A stretch of 64,000 nt of DNA from assembly GCA_964016985.1 (NCBI GenBank), contig OZ024827.1, positions 54,168,684-54,232,683 on the forward strand, written 5' to 3'. This DNA is from Anodontia alba (Eukaryota > Mollusca > Bivalvia > Lucinida > Lucinidae). The notes beneath the pieces are model-generated. The model saw only the letters and a list, made by a program, of their open reading frames with translations, did no database searches and had not been told where the DNA came from. Position numbers and translations under genes: made by a program. Positions 35,890-48,945 of this stretch are shown here, one piece after another (the stretch's first letter is position 1; each line of letters opens with the position of its first letter).

Positions 35890-36340
35890 CTACTATTGAC
35901 GTCACACTGTTTTGGTACCCTGAAAAATAGTCCTATCTGAAAACAGAGTGCACAGAGTAGATGTTGTATACAGTGCAAGGTAAAAAAGACTGCATTGTTC
36001 TATTTATTTCAGGCCACAGCAGGTTCCTGGAGGAGAAAAATTCCAGATAGTAAAAGATTCTGTAGGGAACTATTTAGCTGGAGTGCTACAACGAGTTGGT
36101 CGGTCATTCCAGTTTGTGACCCTGAACAGGAGGATTTTTTGGGATGTCATATGGCGGGCAATGTCATGTGTTTTCGAAGTGGTGAAGAGGACATGAAAAT
36201 CCCAGGATCTGTTGCTGACTCAAGTGGCTGTCACATTCCACCAAAACCTGGATCTGATTTGGGCCCATGGAACTGTAGCAGGTGAGACACTTTTGATTTC
36301 TTAGCATTGTAGCCTATAGAGAATTTAATAGGGGTGTGTA
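35890..36340 (+). other. Insertion in the polymerase gene, exon-like
   Basis: Polymerase coding stops near 36345 (LKFLDS) and resumes near 35885 (FQFMASLLEKL). Between them the plus strand carries an open stretch (35995-36285) bounded by TTTATTTCAG at 36013 and GTAGCAG|GTGAGAC at about 36280, which looks like an acceptor and a donor. The translated frame (CRELFSWSATTSWSVIPVCD, DFLGCHMAGNVMCFRSGEED) matches nothing I know. It may be a captured exon, or a fragment of another transposon. Confidence 0.35.
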
Positions 36341-37047
36341 ACCAACTGTCTAAGAATTTTAGTTATACAATACTGAATGAGATATACTTTTCTGCATTAT
36401 TTGGTATACAGGTGATGTTGCCTTTTGCTTTGTGTATTTTTTGCATTATGAAATGATTGTCATATCCTTTAAGATTGTGAAATACTACAGGGATCTTTGT
36501 TTTGTCTCGTTTTATTTTATAAGATTTGTGTGCTGCACCTCTGTATTCACCTGTGAATGACAGTGGTCTCTTACTTTTGGATTGTTTTTGTTATTTCCTA
36601 TTTCTTGTTCGCATATCCAACATTTGGTGGCATTTTCATAGTGTGATGTTTTGCTCTGTCATAATTAATGGTTTTGGGTAAAATGAGATGTTATTGATAT
36701 TGCTAACCTCACATTCTAAGTGGTTCACAAATACTTCAACAACATCTTTACCTCGATAGATTACAGATTATTCAGTTTAACCATCATATCTGACAACTTG
36801 ATAACCAAATCCGCAAGCTTCGTGCTCACTGTTTATTTCTGATTTTTTCCCAACCTTCTTTTTGGATTTGATTATACTTTCAAAGTCGGCATAAATGACA
36901 TATGGAACAGGCATTTGGTTTTGATGGTTTTTGAATCTGATGTGGTTTCTGCCTTCTGTTGGCACATCTATTTGTGTTGAATTCGTATTGATGCCATAGC
37001 AGTCTTCTTTGTGTTTGATCAGTAAAAACGGTAAGAGAAAAGTCCAG

Positions 37048-37580
37048 GGAGTGCCACAATCACAAACCGCAGCCCTTCCCAGACCCCAAGAGGAAGAGGA
37101 AACCGACAAATCTAAACACGCACAAACCGAACAAACGTACGAAAAGCACTAAGATTAGCTCTCTCTTCCCCTAGTGAGGTAATCGCAATACTAAAAGGAC
37201 TGAAAAACACAAGAACAAAATGACACACGGAAAGACATACAACAAATCGCCTCGTAGAATAAACCACAAAGCAACAAAGAGTAAGACTAACACCGGGACC
37301 ACCGCCTTAGAACGGTCGGTAGAGCAAACCACCGCGGGGTTTAAAGCATTTTTACAGCTAGCTAACTTCACCCTGGGTCCCGATGCTACTCTTAATACAG
37401 AAATACATAAAAATTCGGTTCGCATAAAGGCTCCCAACTCGGTCAATGCATCAAAGCGAAAACATAAAAATCAAATTAATCACTATAATAAACAAAGACG
37501 AGTGCTCATGGCTAATTCTACTGTATGCCAGAGTAAATGAAAACCAACAGTTGAACCACGGCGGGCAAGGCCAAAGACAT
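37048..37580. repeat. Dispersed-repeat insertion in the polymerase gene
   Basis: About 530 bases separate two neighbouring polymerase segments (CDRCLYGF and LIKHKEDCYG). The insert contains CCGCCTTAGAACGGTCGGTA, shared with 1286-1305, and a different tail. Type unknown; there is no long open frame. Confidence 0.5.
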
Positions 37581-38001
37581 ATCTCTTTTGCGAAGCCATA
37601 TAGACAGCGGTCACAGAAGTATGTCTTCCCTCCATGTTTGCTGTTCTGGTTATGAAGTAATTTATCAAGATTTTTAATCCAACAATAGTGATGCTTTGTA
37701 GATTCATCAGTATCATCACTTATAAGAAGGAGGTTGATTCTTTGCATTGTGTTTGGTTGAGCTGATATGTAATAGGGAAAGGTGTTTACCTTTTTAGGTG
37801 ATACTGTAGCACCATAGACAGGTTGTTTTTTGGGGTTTTTTTTCCTACTTTTGGTATTTGTTTGCCAATGCTTCAGGCAAAGGAATATATGATGAGCCTT
37901 TAAGTGGTTCATATTTTGCTATATTCAAATATAATTTGATGCAATGGTCTATTTCTAAACCAGAAGCAGTGTTTGTGAATTTTTCAATCCATGTTTGTAA
38001 A

Positions 38002-38475
38002 TACGAGGGTCCTGCAAAAAAGTTTTGTCACTGGGTTCGGATTACTTCAGTGCTACGTTTTATCAAACATATTTTTATTACAAACCTTCAAAGTATTCCC
38101 CCTTTACTGAAACACATTTTGTAACCTTTTTACCCAGTCGCGAAAAGCAGATAAATAGTCTTCTTTTGGTATCTGTTGGAGACACTGATAAACAGCACTG
38201 CCAAGAGAACTTCTAGACGTATACTTATTTCCAGAAAACATTTTCTTTAGCTTTGGAAATAAAAAGAAGCTATAAGGACTCAGGTCAGGTGAATAAGGTG
38301 GATGGTTTAAAACTTTCACCTTTTCAGAAGCCAAAAAAGACTTCACAACCTCATACTTATGAGAGGAGACGTTGTCATGTAAAAGGTAGCTACGAATTTC
38401 AGTCTTCTGGTCCATGTTCCAATGTAACAAGTAAATTGGTCAGTGTATATGACTGCATCTATTTCAATTTGAAAT
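38002..38475 (-). pseudogene. Truncated mariner-type transposase, second subfamily
   Basis: The minus strand is open from 38430 to 38104: RSYLLHDNVSSHKYEVVKSF carries the second catalytic Asp, and PPYSPDLSPYSFFLFPKLKK carries the third block, where the final Asp expected before FFLF is replaced (PYS). The N-terminal half is missing. The left end at 38001-38003 (TA followed by CGAGGGTCCTGCAAAAAAG) looks like a mariner terminal repeat. It cuts the viral polymerase gene. Confidence 0.65.
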
Positions 38476-38645
38476 AACTCGGTCAGTTGAAAAGCAATTT
38501 GCACGAAATAACGGCTATCGTTAGCTATTCAACACACCATTCAAGTGCAATGTTTCTGTTTCAGAATTAAAACTGGTTGATAAGCCAGTATGCAACTACT
38601 TCAAAACACAATAAATTAATGCATATATTTATAAAGACCCTTCTG

Positions 38646-38789
38646 CTTTGTTTAATGATAAAAAAATCTATACTCGTTAATCAAATCAATCAAGATATAA
38701 GAGAGTACAATGGTATTAAATTCTCACTCGGTCTCTCTGTACAGTTTTCTCATGATGAAGGTGATGGAAAACGAAAGCTTTTGAATTAA
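38646..38789 (+). other. Possible inverted fragment of the polymerase N-terminus
   Basis: A plus-strand frame MIKKSILVNQINQDIREYN, GIKFSLGLSVQFSHDEGDGK resembles, in style, the beta-hairpin region near the N-terminus of Polinton-type polymerases, and lies where the missing N-terminus should be but in the opposite orientation. Weak support. Confidence 0.25.
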
Positions 38790-38859
38790 GAGTAAAGTGG
38801 AAAATTGTGTTTAATATTGCTCCCTGTGGAATACAAATGAAGATTCTGAAAAAAAAGTG

Positions 38860-40090
<1,231 letters not shown>

Positions 40091-40131
40091 TTATAACGAC
40101 ACTTCAACCCTTGTTGGTCATTTGTGTCGTC

Positions 40132-40285
40132 TCCCAGAGAAAGGGAGAAAAGTGATAGAAGATATAGTAGAGGCGGAGAAAGAGAGGGACAGGGAAGGAA
40201 GAGGAACAGAATGAAACTGAAGAAACAGAATAAAAACATTCCCCCATTCCCCCCATCCCCTCCCCCTCCCCCCCCCCCCCCCTCT
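40132..40285. repeat. Purine-rich then poly-C tract
   Basis: A GA-rich stretch (about 40136-40205) followed by CCCCCA/CCCCT and a 15-base C run ending near 40282. Simple sequence. Confidence 0.8.
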
Positions 40286-40481
40286 ACCTTTACCTGCTAC
40301 ATGGACAGCAGTCACCTCGGTGAAGCAAAAACATGTTATGAGTACTCATTTGAAGAACCTTGGTGAGGTTCATCTAACGAGTACCCACAAGATATGTTTT
40401 TATGGAGAAAAAAAATACAATCACCAAAAACTTATCCTGAACAATTTCTCTGTATGTTTTATTTTCAAAACCGGATTCGAC

Positions 40482-40900
40482 ATTTCATGAAAATTGTCTC
40501 CAATTAAGACTATTTGCATGAAATGTCAAATTCTATTTTCTGGATAAACTAAGACAATAACCACTTTATCGCATGCTGAACTAGCCCAGAAAGTGATAAA
40601 CGATAAGGGATCAAATCGCCCCCACCCCTAAAAAGGAAATGGTTTGCATTTCATGCAAAGCATCTCCATTGCAAACAATTTGCATGAAATGTCAAATCCT
40701 ATTTTCTGTGGAAAATTCAACAAATATCACCAGTTTATTGCTGCTGAATTAGCCCAGAGAGTGGAAAAGGTTAAGGGTTAAAAATTTTTACCCCTCCCCC
40801 ACCCCCACAAAAAAGAAAAGAAAAATAAAAGGTTTGACAGTCCATACAAACTGTCTCTGTTGAAGACAATTCGCATGACATGTCAAAGCCTACTTTCTGG
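40482..40900. repeat. Three copies of palindromic hairpin repeat, family H
   Basis: Hairpin copies centred near 40510, 40665 and 40865 contain CATTTCATG...ATTGTCTCC and GACAATTTGCATGAAATGTC; outer flanks TTTTCTGG(A)AAAA pair further. They occur roughly every 150-190 bases. Confidence 0.7.
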
Positions 40901-41599
40901 GAAAAATAAGAATATCATCATCACTTTTCCCTTGATGCATGAACGTTGTTTTAACAATCATTTAAACTTAAGAAAAAAAATAGACAAACTGTCAAAAAAA
41001 TAATGTAGCATATGCTATTTCTATTTTTATCTTATCTTCTCAAGAATTGCAGGACCCCGCGACCTGTCTCAGATAAAGGGCAGTTGTGTCAGATTATGAA
41101 AAAAGTAAACACTAAAGATCCAGATCAGTCTGCGCATCTGCACACTCTGATCAGGATTTTAACTCTTAATCAATATTTTCTACAGTAAACAGTGTTTCTT
41201 TAGGTACACAGTTAAAGATGGCGCTTTGTTTGCCCATATTCTTAGATCATAGTCATAATGGTCTTTTTCAAATATTGATGTTTATTTGATGTTTTGGCCA
41301 CTTTGTTTTTATTGCATGAGTTATAGATCTAGCTATTATTAACTTGTCCAGTGGCCTGAGGCTTCTAGTTCCCACTGGATAATGATAATAAGAGTAGACA
41401 AATGGAACCAGAAAATAAACAGCGTGCTGTTATTTAACTTGTATTTATATTTGTTTGAACATTTTTTTTTAATGCTAATATAAATGAAAGTAAAATGTTT
41501 TGTTGATCGTTTCAAGAACTTTGAGGTGTCTTCAAGTAAAATAAGAAACAATTATGATTGAATCTTTTCAAAAAAAATGGGCCTTATGAATCATGCGAT

Positions 41600-42840
41600 C
41601 AATGTAGACCCCGATTAGTCTGTGTGTCCGCTGAAATATATTGATCAGTCTATACTGCATGTTGAACACAGCTTGCACAATCTATCAGAGAAAAATGTAT
41701 GCACATGCGGATCTGGAACTACAATGGTTGCTGCTTTTATTTGGAGAGCCTCGTGTTATTTCTGTGTTGGGTAGTTAGCAAATATGGATAAAATGTCGTT
41801 TTCCTTGGATTATGACTGTTACTACTATCCTAGGTTTTTAGACAGAGAGGTCTGTGCCAACAGTGTAGACCCAGATCAGATGTCACATTACGCATTGTGT
41901 GTTCAGGGTCTACACTATCTTACACTTACCCAGCAATGCTTAGACAGAAATCAATTGTTTCTATAATGGCCTTGTTAAAAAGATAGGGCAAGTGTTGTAA
42001 AGAGTAGAAGCGAATCATCTGGTATCCCAGGTTTGTTTTTGAAACAATTGCCTTTAGGGTAATGTTTGAAAAGGTGTGAACAATTTATTGAATCTGACTG
42101 AGAAAGTGGTTTATAGTATTTAACCTCAGGATTCTGATAAACACACCATAACAAAAGGCAGTGACCCTGATCAGACATTACATCACAGGGTATCTTATCG
42201 AGGTCTACACTGTTTGCCACTCAAACAGCAGGTATAAGCTGTGTCAACAGGTAGCCAAACGGACTTGATCAAATTTCATTATGATAGTAATTTAATGTGT
42301 CTAATAGGGTTTTTACGGTAATTAGCAATATTTTACCCCTAAATACACATGTACGATAGTATAAACTATCCACGTGGCTATTTTACAAATAAATCATTTC
42401 GAATATGACAAGCATAATAATATTTATTCTTCGGAATTGTGATGTACAACATAATAATAATAGTAGTAGTAGTAAATAATAATAATAATAATAATATCAT
42501 TAGTATCATTATGTTTTAGTTTCCTAGATAGAGAACCATTTTATGAAACAAAATAGGACAAGCATAAGATTATTTATTTTCCGAATTATGATATACAGCT
42601 AAAAATTACTACAATAATTATTTCTGAAAATAATATCAATTATCATTTTGTTTTAATGTATTTTTTCAAATATTATAAATTATTTATTAAATATACATAT
42701 TTAACACCGCATGTTGTAAAGAACTTGCACATTCTATCAGAGAAAAAATGTATGCACATGCTGATCTGGAACTACAATGGTTGCACGTCATATTTAATGC
42801 TGCTTTTATTTGGAGAGACTCGTGTTATTCACAGATTTAG
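41600..42840. repeat. Dispersed GTGTAGACCC-GATCAG repeats and a duplicated ~85 bp block
   Basis: The motif GTGTAGACCCAGATCAG and its inverse CTGGGTCTACACT recur at about 41600, 41860-41918, 42158-42220 and again at 46502-46563 and 50445. A block with ATCTGGAACTACAATGGTTG and TTATTTGGAGAG is present at 41678-41762 and 42727-42836. Confidence 0.6.
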
Positions 42841-43297
42841 AGAACAACGTTTGAGAGAGAGAGAGCCTCACCCTCATTCAGTTTTTTATAGACACATTTA
42901 TTTTGTACACGCACGCACTTAGATGAAGCCATGAGTATGAACCATTTACTTGAGTCCTTATTTATGTACAGGAATCTAAAATGAGCAAATCGTGTTAATT
43001 AAAGTGCTAGTTTATGCAAAAAGATCAAACGTTGGAATTGATTCTGTTTGTGCAATTAAAATTGCGCATAAGCATGTATGTCAATTATGTAAAAAGTGAT
43101 TTCGTTGTTTTCTTTCGTAAAGATAAGGACATAATTGGCATTCATTAGCAGTAATTGTTATTAAGAAAACATCGCAAGAGTGGCCGCGCATTTAGGTATT
43201 TTTCTTGTATCCCGACAAAGCATTTGTTTTTTCGTCATTAAACAAACAAAAACAAGTAATTAAGCAGTTTGTAGTTTTCCTATGGTCAAAAATAATC

Positions 43298-43548
43298 ATC
43301 ACGAAAACATACCTATATAATTTTGACCCCCTTAAACCCCACTTTTATATAGTAAAACTGGGGTTTACAGGGGTATACATTATTTTTCTTATTTCTGCTC
43401 AAAACATAGATTGTGGTACTCGTTAGAGTACCCACAATCTATGTTTTGAGCAGAAATATGAAAAAGTATCACAGTTTTTTATTTGAAAATTTTAAATTTT
43501 TGGAGGATTAATTTTCTATATATTTGAATAGGCGTGTTTTCGTAATGT
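43298..43548. mobile_element. Long-hairpin MITE, family M (copy 1)
   Basis: Ends are ATCACGAAAACATACCTATA and GAATAGGCGTGTTTTCGTAA, inverted relatives. The centre is a palindrome (TTCTGCTCAAAACATAGATT, GTGG ... CCACAATCTATGTTTTGAGC) with a short loop. In this copy the GC-rich centre seen in the other copies is deleted. Confidence 0.75.
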
Positions 43549-44340
43549 ATATCAAATTTTCATTAAAGCTTCAATAAGTTGCCGAATAAAAACATAATTC
43601 GACATAAACAAATATTAAATAAATAAGTTTATTTTATTATAAATATATATCTTTGTTTTCCTTTTTGAAGCTAAATAATTTTTATAATAATATCAATGGA
43701 TACCAATTTCTTTTTTTATTTTCCAATTCTTACAACCTCTTTTGCAATTCATTCTAGTATCATGTGTACACAAGACCTGCGTCTGTGTAATCATTACACA
43801 TTTTGCTCCGCATTTTTCAAATATAGCTATATTCTGCAACCTGTGGGCCATTTTTAATAAAATAATTTATTCAATATTTTACTACATAACTATAGATATT
43901 AAATAGATCTATCGAATAAGAGGTTATAGCGAACGGAGAAATTTTAAAAAATATGACTTTTGGGCGATTGAATCAAGGCTATTTTTCATTTTTGTTGTAA
44001 AATACAAAGACTTAATAAGGAAAAACCCTTGCAGCATTCATTACAATCTGGGCCATTTTAAAATTTATCTTATTTCAACAAATTTGGTATCAAATTGAAG
44101 CAGATACATTTTACCATCTAAATGATGGGCTCCTATATAATTCTATACATTTCCACACTATTACCTGTCTGAGAACTAGCGACAGACTGTGACGTCACAG
44201 AAGGGACCGATTGATGCGGATTAGTACCTGTAGTACGAGAATTCCTGCATATGCTGAGATAGAAAACTAAACAGCCTTTATTCCACAAAGGCTTTCTGCG
44301 ATATACATACAGCAGACGAAATGTGATTATTGTCGGACAC

Positions 44341-44456
44341 AAAGCTAGCTAGCTAGCTAGATAGATAGATAGATAGGACGGACGGACGGTAGGATAGATG
44401 GACGGATGGATGGATGGATCGATCGATCTATAGATAGATGGGTAGATAGATAATAT
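44341..44456. repeat. (CTAG)/(GATA)/(GGAC) microsatellite mosaic
   Basis: Successive CTAG, GATA, GGAC, GGAT and GATC tetranucleotide runs. Confidence 0.95.
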
Positions 44457-45750
44457 GCCTATATATGTGGGTTGAAGGTCTTGTTGGACACACTCTCTTT
44501 CGCTGCTTCCAGGGACCGATATACTCGTATAAAGAGCTGCACATTACCAGCATTCTTGAGTTTTGGTTATCACAATGTTTCTAGACCCTTTTCACCTTTT
44601 CGTTAATTCAAGACGGGCAATTTTAGCATATGGTTAGTGGCCAAAGAATGGGTACTAAGTATTCGTAAACTGCCTAGTAGCCTTACGATGACAACTGACC
44701 ACGCCCGAAATGACTTAAAATGGGTCAGTGGGTCGTAGAATATCAACATAAAAACAGCAACAAAATCTCAACTGACCTTTCAAGAAACATTTGTATTGAG
44801 GGGTAACTGGTCGGGCTAATTGAAGCAGTACCTCAGTACGGTCTTAAATCACTTATCATGTTAGTAACATGTGTTTTGAATATGTTTGAATGTAAATTCA
44901 ACCTTTGTGATCGATAGTGTTTTCGGTACTTGAAATTAAGTGATACTGCATATTTGACAGAATAAAAGCATTTTTATTTAAATTTGATTTTATGCATTAA
45001 ATTGTATTTCACCGACAGTGCATTGTAGATGCGACTAACTATGTCTCTAGACGAGTATCCATAAGACTGCAGTCGCATAAAGCATTAAAATCAATTGAAA
45101 ACTACTGACCGGCTGTAATTTTATAGTCGCAAGTTTGCGGACAGTCAAAAAAGCACTGGTGGCAACTATTGATTACGTACAGTAGCAAGACTGCGGACAT
45201 TCGTGCCGAAGACAGCGTACAACTGTTTATTCTTTGAAAATCATAAATCGGGGAAATTATGCTACATAGTTGTTGTACATGGCGAGGGAAATAACTTTTG
45301 CTCTCAAAAGGTCAATATTCTTTCTTTTGACTGGGACAATTATTGGAAAACGCATTTTATTGATGCTCACTTGAAGTGAAAAAGATATATTCGCCGTGAT
45401 CGACCCAGACATCTTTGAGTCTCTCCCGTCTAAAAGACCCTTTCACCCGCATTTAGCTATTATGAGGGAACAGTTATTATCTAATCTCGTTTCTGCGATC
45501 ATCCAAACTGGCTAGCTGTAATCAAAAACAATAAAAATACCAAAATAAACAGGTGACCTACCTGAAATAAAAACCCCAAGTATGCGATTACCGGTCGGAC
45601 AGAGTCGCAAGTTCCGTTTGAAGCTACTGTCCGGTATACCACAGTGTTATCGCTGTCCGGGCAAATTCAGCGGACGATATATTGGTTTAAACAATATTTA
45701 TTGAACTCCAATAGATGAACAACACAACTGATAAGCAAAAAATTATGATA
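44457..45750. other. No recognised gene
   Basis: Non-genic DNA with several short AAGTCGCAAG/TGCGGACA motifs (near 45060-45200 and 45590-45670) that may be remnants of a repeat. Nothing supportable as a gene. Confidence 0.35.
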
Positions 45751-45862
45751 TTTTTCTTATTTTCCCCATAAAACAGCATTTGACATTTCATGCAAATTGT
45801 CTCCAGAGCGGAAACAATTTACATGAAATGTTTAATCCTGTTCCTTAGGGAAAACAAGAAAA
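45751..45862. repeat. Palindromic hairpin repeat, family H (long copy)
   Basis: The most complete copy: outer arms TTTCTTATTTTCCCC and GGGAAAACAAGAAA, inner arms CATTTGACATTTCATGCAAA and TTTACATGAAATG around a short loop (TCTCCAGAGCGGA). Confidence 0.75.
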
Positions 45863-46207
45863 AAATATTTCAAAATGTGATCTGCTAAAAATTTAAACAG
45901 AGTGCTAAGCGATTTGATTGAGGTGTGAACAAAAAAAAAAAAAAAAAAAAACAATACGAGCTGTTTCACCAGATGTTAAGTATAAAAGGGACAGGGCTTC
46001 ATACCTGCTTGGTCACGCTTTTCCTCGGTGTTGTTTTATTAATAAAAAAGTTGTTAAATCTAGGATTTTCTGCTTAAAAAATCGTAGAAAAAGTGTGACA
46101 CAGTATTTACCCTCGGCACTGGGACACTTACAATTGTATTTACCATACTTGTCCTAAAATTAGAAACAGTCCATTCTACTACCTGTTGATGTGTCTAAAA
46201 TATGGCT

Positions 46208-46495
46208 GTCATTACGAAAACACGCCTATACAAACATATTGAAAATTTCACCCCCAAAAAACTGAAATTTTTCAGATAAATATTCTGATATTTTTTCACA
46301 TTTTTGCTCAAAACATAGATTGTGGGTACTCGTTAGAACCGCCTCGCCGAGGCGGTTCTAACGAGTACCCACAATCTATGTTTATGAGGAGAAATAAGAA
46401 AAATAATGTATATCCCTATAAACCCCAGTTTTACTATATAAAAGTGGGGTTTAAGGGGGTCAAAATTATATAGGCATCTTTTCGTGATGATAGAC
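46208..46495. mobile_element. Long-hairpin MITE, family M (copy 2, reverse orientation)
   Basis: Starts with CATTACGAAAACACGCCTAT and ends with GGCATCTTTTCGTGATG. The centre (46304-46396) is a near-perfect palindrome with TGGGTACTCGTTAGAACCGC and GGCGGTTCTAACGAGTACCC around CTCGCCGA. Confidence 0.8.
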
Positions 46496-47800
46496 AACGA
46501 ACCGTGTAGACCCTGATCAGAAGCCGCATTCTGTGGTGTCTAATCTGGGTCTACACTGTTTGCATAGGCCTATATGACCTAATACTTAGGTTCTATTTTT
46601 AATACGTGTTAGTTTCGTATGCATTTCTGAGGAGAAAAGGCTATAAAATTTAACGAACATAAGTTTGGTTTTCTCTTTAAGCGGTTTCCCGCCACGATTT
46701 CACGTGACGTTACCGTTACGAGCATGCGGTTTCTTCATGCGGAGCAAGGGAAAAGTTATTTCGTGACTGCATTTTCTGGGTATCTTCACATATATTTTTG
46801 TAATCTATACTGGAAATGCGAATGACACAGAATTGTGCGTCGTCGCCCTGCAGCGTATCTGAGCATGCAGACCCATGATAATCTACATAGGGATTACTAA
46901 ATAAGCTCTAAGGGACACAGTTATTCAAGGACGGAAATGAGGACGTCCATTCAGTGTATTATCCCGCCAAACCACGATCGGCAGTAAAAGTAACTTTTGT
47001 GCAAGGCTGTGTGCATGAAAGTATGCATGCACATATTGTTTATTTAGACTGAAAGAGATAAAAGTACACGTTCGTTCTGTGATAAGAAAACACTTAAGAT
47101 AGGATACCCATTTTTTTTTTTCTTTTCGTCTCGCATTTTTTTTTTTTTTTTATGTAATGGGCGTTTAATAGAGGTACCAACTTTCTGGGAAATGGATTGA
47201 AAATCCGACATGTTTATAGCTGAAATTTGGGGCGAGGGGTGGGGTTGGGGGGAAATGGGCGTTTATTATAGCATGGGCGTTAATTAGATTTTTTATGGTA
47301 ACTACTGTGCTTGTTGTAGGAAGAAAAACGTTTAGTTCACTGAATTTAGTTCAATGCCCTTTTCCTGTTACATATCAAAGCAAGTTGATGCCATAAATAT
47401 GTAAATCTGGTGTAATACTGAATATACATTAAGATACATAGATCTGTTTGCCTCATACATGGTGATTTTCACTTGATGGGGTATGGTCATTGTTTGAATT
47501 ATCAACCTGAGACCCCAATATAAGCCCGCGATCAATTAAGCTTAAGCTGAAGGTCCAATAACGTAGAGGGTTGATACTAATACCAGTGTGCTATCAATAC
47601 ATAATCATAAGGTATCATAGAGGTCCAAATTCAGCATTGGTTACTCAATCGAGCAAATTTGAATTTACTTGTCCATGGTCAAGTGCGTTCTGTTGGAAAC
47701 ATGACTTCGTTTCCCTGGTTTTCAGTCCCTTTCCAAACATGAGCAACTCTTCTAGGAAAGAATTTGCCCTCTCCGTGAACAAATTCTTTTTCTTTAAAAG
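46496..47800. other. No recognised gene
   Basis: AT-rich DNA with poly-T runs near 47111-47150. Frames at 47571-47923 have no recognisable family motif. Confidence 0.35.
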
Positions 47801-47814
47801 TAGCCCATGTAGAG

Positions 47815-47878
47815 CGTGATTAGTGTAATTAGTGCACTTGCCTCGACTGCTAGAGGTACCGAGTTCGATGCCGGCCAA
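47815..47878 (+). repeat. Degenerate tRNA-like SINE head
   Basis: GATTAGTGTAATTAGTGCAC resembles a Pol III A-box region and GAGTTCGATGCCGG a B-box, about 40 bases apart. Probably an old SINE fragment at the left edge of the minisatellite. Confidence 0.35.
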
Positions 47879-47879
47879 T

Positions 47880-48360
47880 GAACATGTAGTAGGCAGAATG
47901 GGCAGCTCACGAGCAGTTCCCACTGAATAGGCAGAGTAGGCACCTCAGTAGCCAATAAACAAGCAGTAGGGAGAATAGGCAGCTGCATTTCAACTGAATA
48001 GGCAGAGTAGGCAGTTCAGTAACCAATGACCATCTAGTAGGCAGAATAGGCAGCTCTGTTCCGACTGAATAGGCAGGGTAGGCAGCTCAGTTGCCAGTGA
48101 ACATGTAGTAGGCAGCTCAATAGGCAAAGAAAGCATTTACGAGGCAGTAGTAGGCAGCTCAGTAGCCACAGCCAGTGACAAATGAGGAAGCAGAATAGAC
48201 ACAGTAGGCAGCTCCAGATCCCTTTGTAGTCATTGTCTATTAGCTGCCTACTCTATATAAGGAGTAGGTCACTCAAAATTTGCATGGCAAATTCCCCTAA
48301 GCAGCCTATTGCACTTCCTACGGGCTGCCTATAGGCAGCTATAGTAGGCAGCTCCCAGTA
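47880..48360. repeat. GTAGGCAG(AATA/CTCA) minisatellite
   Basis: Irregular units built from TAGGCAGAATAGGCAGCTC and CAGTAGCCAATGAACATGTA, changing in length. Confidence 0.8.
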
Positions 48361-48362
48361 TT

Positions 48363-48945
48363 TTTTGTATGGGTGACTGCATATGTATATCGGGGATCAT
48401 GTATGTCAGGGATCAAGGGTGGCTGCGCATATATGTCGGGGATCAACGGTGACAACACATTTATATCGGGGATCAATGGCAGCTTCACATGTATGTCGGA
48501 GATCAAGGGTGGTCACGCATATATGTAGGGGATCAACCGTGGTCGTGTATATATGTAGGAGATCAAAGGTGGCTGCACATGTATATCAGGGATTGACAGT
48601 GACTGCACATGTATGCTGGGTATTAATGGTGACTGACCACACATGTATGCTGGAATCGACGGTGGTCCCACATATATGCCGGGGATCAACGTTAGCCGTT
48701 AATGTATGCCGAGGATGCCATGTCCAAGGCAGCCGCACATGTAAGTTGGGCATCAACGGTGGACAAAAGATTATCGGGGATCAACAGTGGCCGCGCATAT
48801 ATGTGAGGATCAACAGTGGCTGCGCATGTATGTCGGCAATCAAATGTGGCTGCGTATGTATGTCTGGGGATCAACGGTTGCCACAAATGTATGTTGGGGA
48901 TCAACGGTGGCCGCACATGTGTCCAGTTCAACGGTGGTTGCAAAC
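48363..48945. repeat. 30-bp minisatellite with a 192-codon open frame
   Basis: Units of about 30 bases (GGTGGCTGCACATGTATGTC, GGGGATCAAC) repeat some 19 times. Because the period is a multiple of three, a frame at 48383-48961 stays open with a ten-residue pattern (AAHICRGSTV). No start context, splice signal or family supports it as a gene. Confidence 0.8.

Larger units (their letters stand above)
24147..38002. mobile_element. Degenerate Polinton/Maverick-like (adintovirus-type) element
   Basis: One ~14 kb block contains the set that defines this class: major capsid protein, packaging ATPase, retroviral-type integrase and protein-primed family B DNA polymerase, along with putative fibre and minor virion proteins, dUTPase and small membrane proteins. 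Genes are on both strands; polymerase and integrase converge near 34.05-34.10 kb. Nearly all frames are broken. The right edge as recognised is the polymerase, cut at 38002 by a mariner-type insertion; the left edge is set by the membrane protein ending at 24147 next to a GT microsatellite. I could not find terminal inverted repeats, so the true ends are unknown. No adenain-type protease was recognised. Confidence 0.85.
34052..38002 (-). pseudogene. Protein-primed family B DNA polymerase, broken by insertions
   Basis: Read from 38002 down: WIEKFTNTASGLEIDHCIKL, EPLKGSSYIPLPEALAN, then KTYFCDRCLYGF; an insertion (about 37048-37580); LIKHKEDCYGINTN; exonuclease motif I YVIYADFESI (about 36900); a Cys/His segment DHCH; exonuclease II-type FHNLKGYDNHFIM (about 36460); a second insertion (about 35890-36340); FQFMASLLEKLVN; exonuclease III-type YLKTDVTLLADIF (about 35580); YTAPGLSWDALLKHTQ; MRGGISMVSKRYAKAN; polymerase motif B KDFYKLMNNSVCGKTTENLR (about 34840); a damaged motif C (YTDT then shifted, about 34520); and a C-terminal stretch FETYKDALFNKKKYTHSMN ending near 34052. 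Such polymerases copy the element from protein-capped ends. The N-terminal ~150 residues are missing. Many frameshifts. Confidence 0.8.

Noticed and set aside
24147..38002. Non-standard genetic code (TAA/TAG as Gln) in the viral element
   Set aside because: Frameshifts, a TGA and insertions are also present and the element sits in an animal genome; C-to-T decay suffices.
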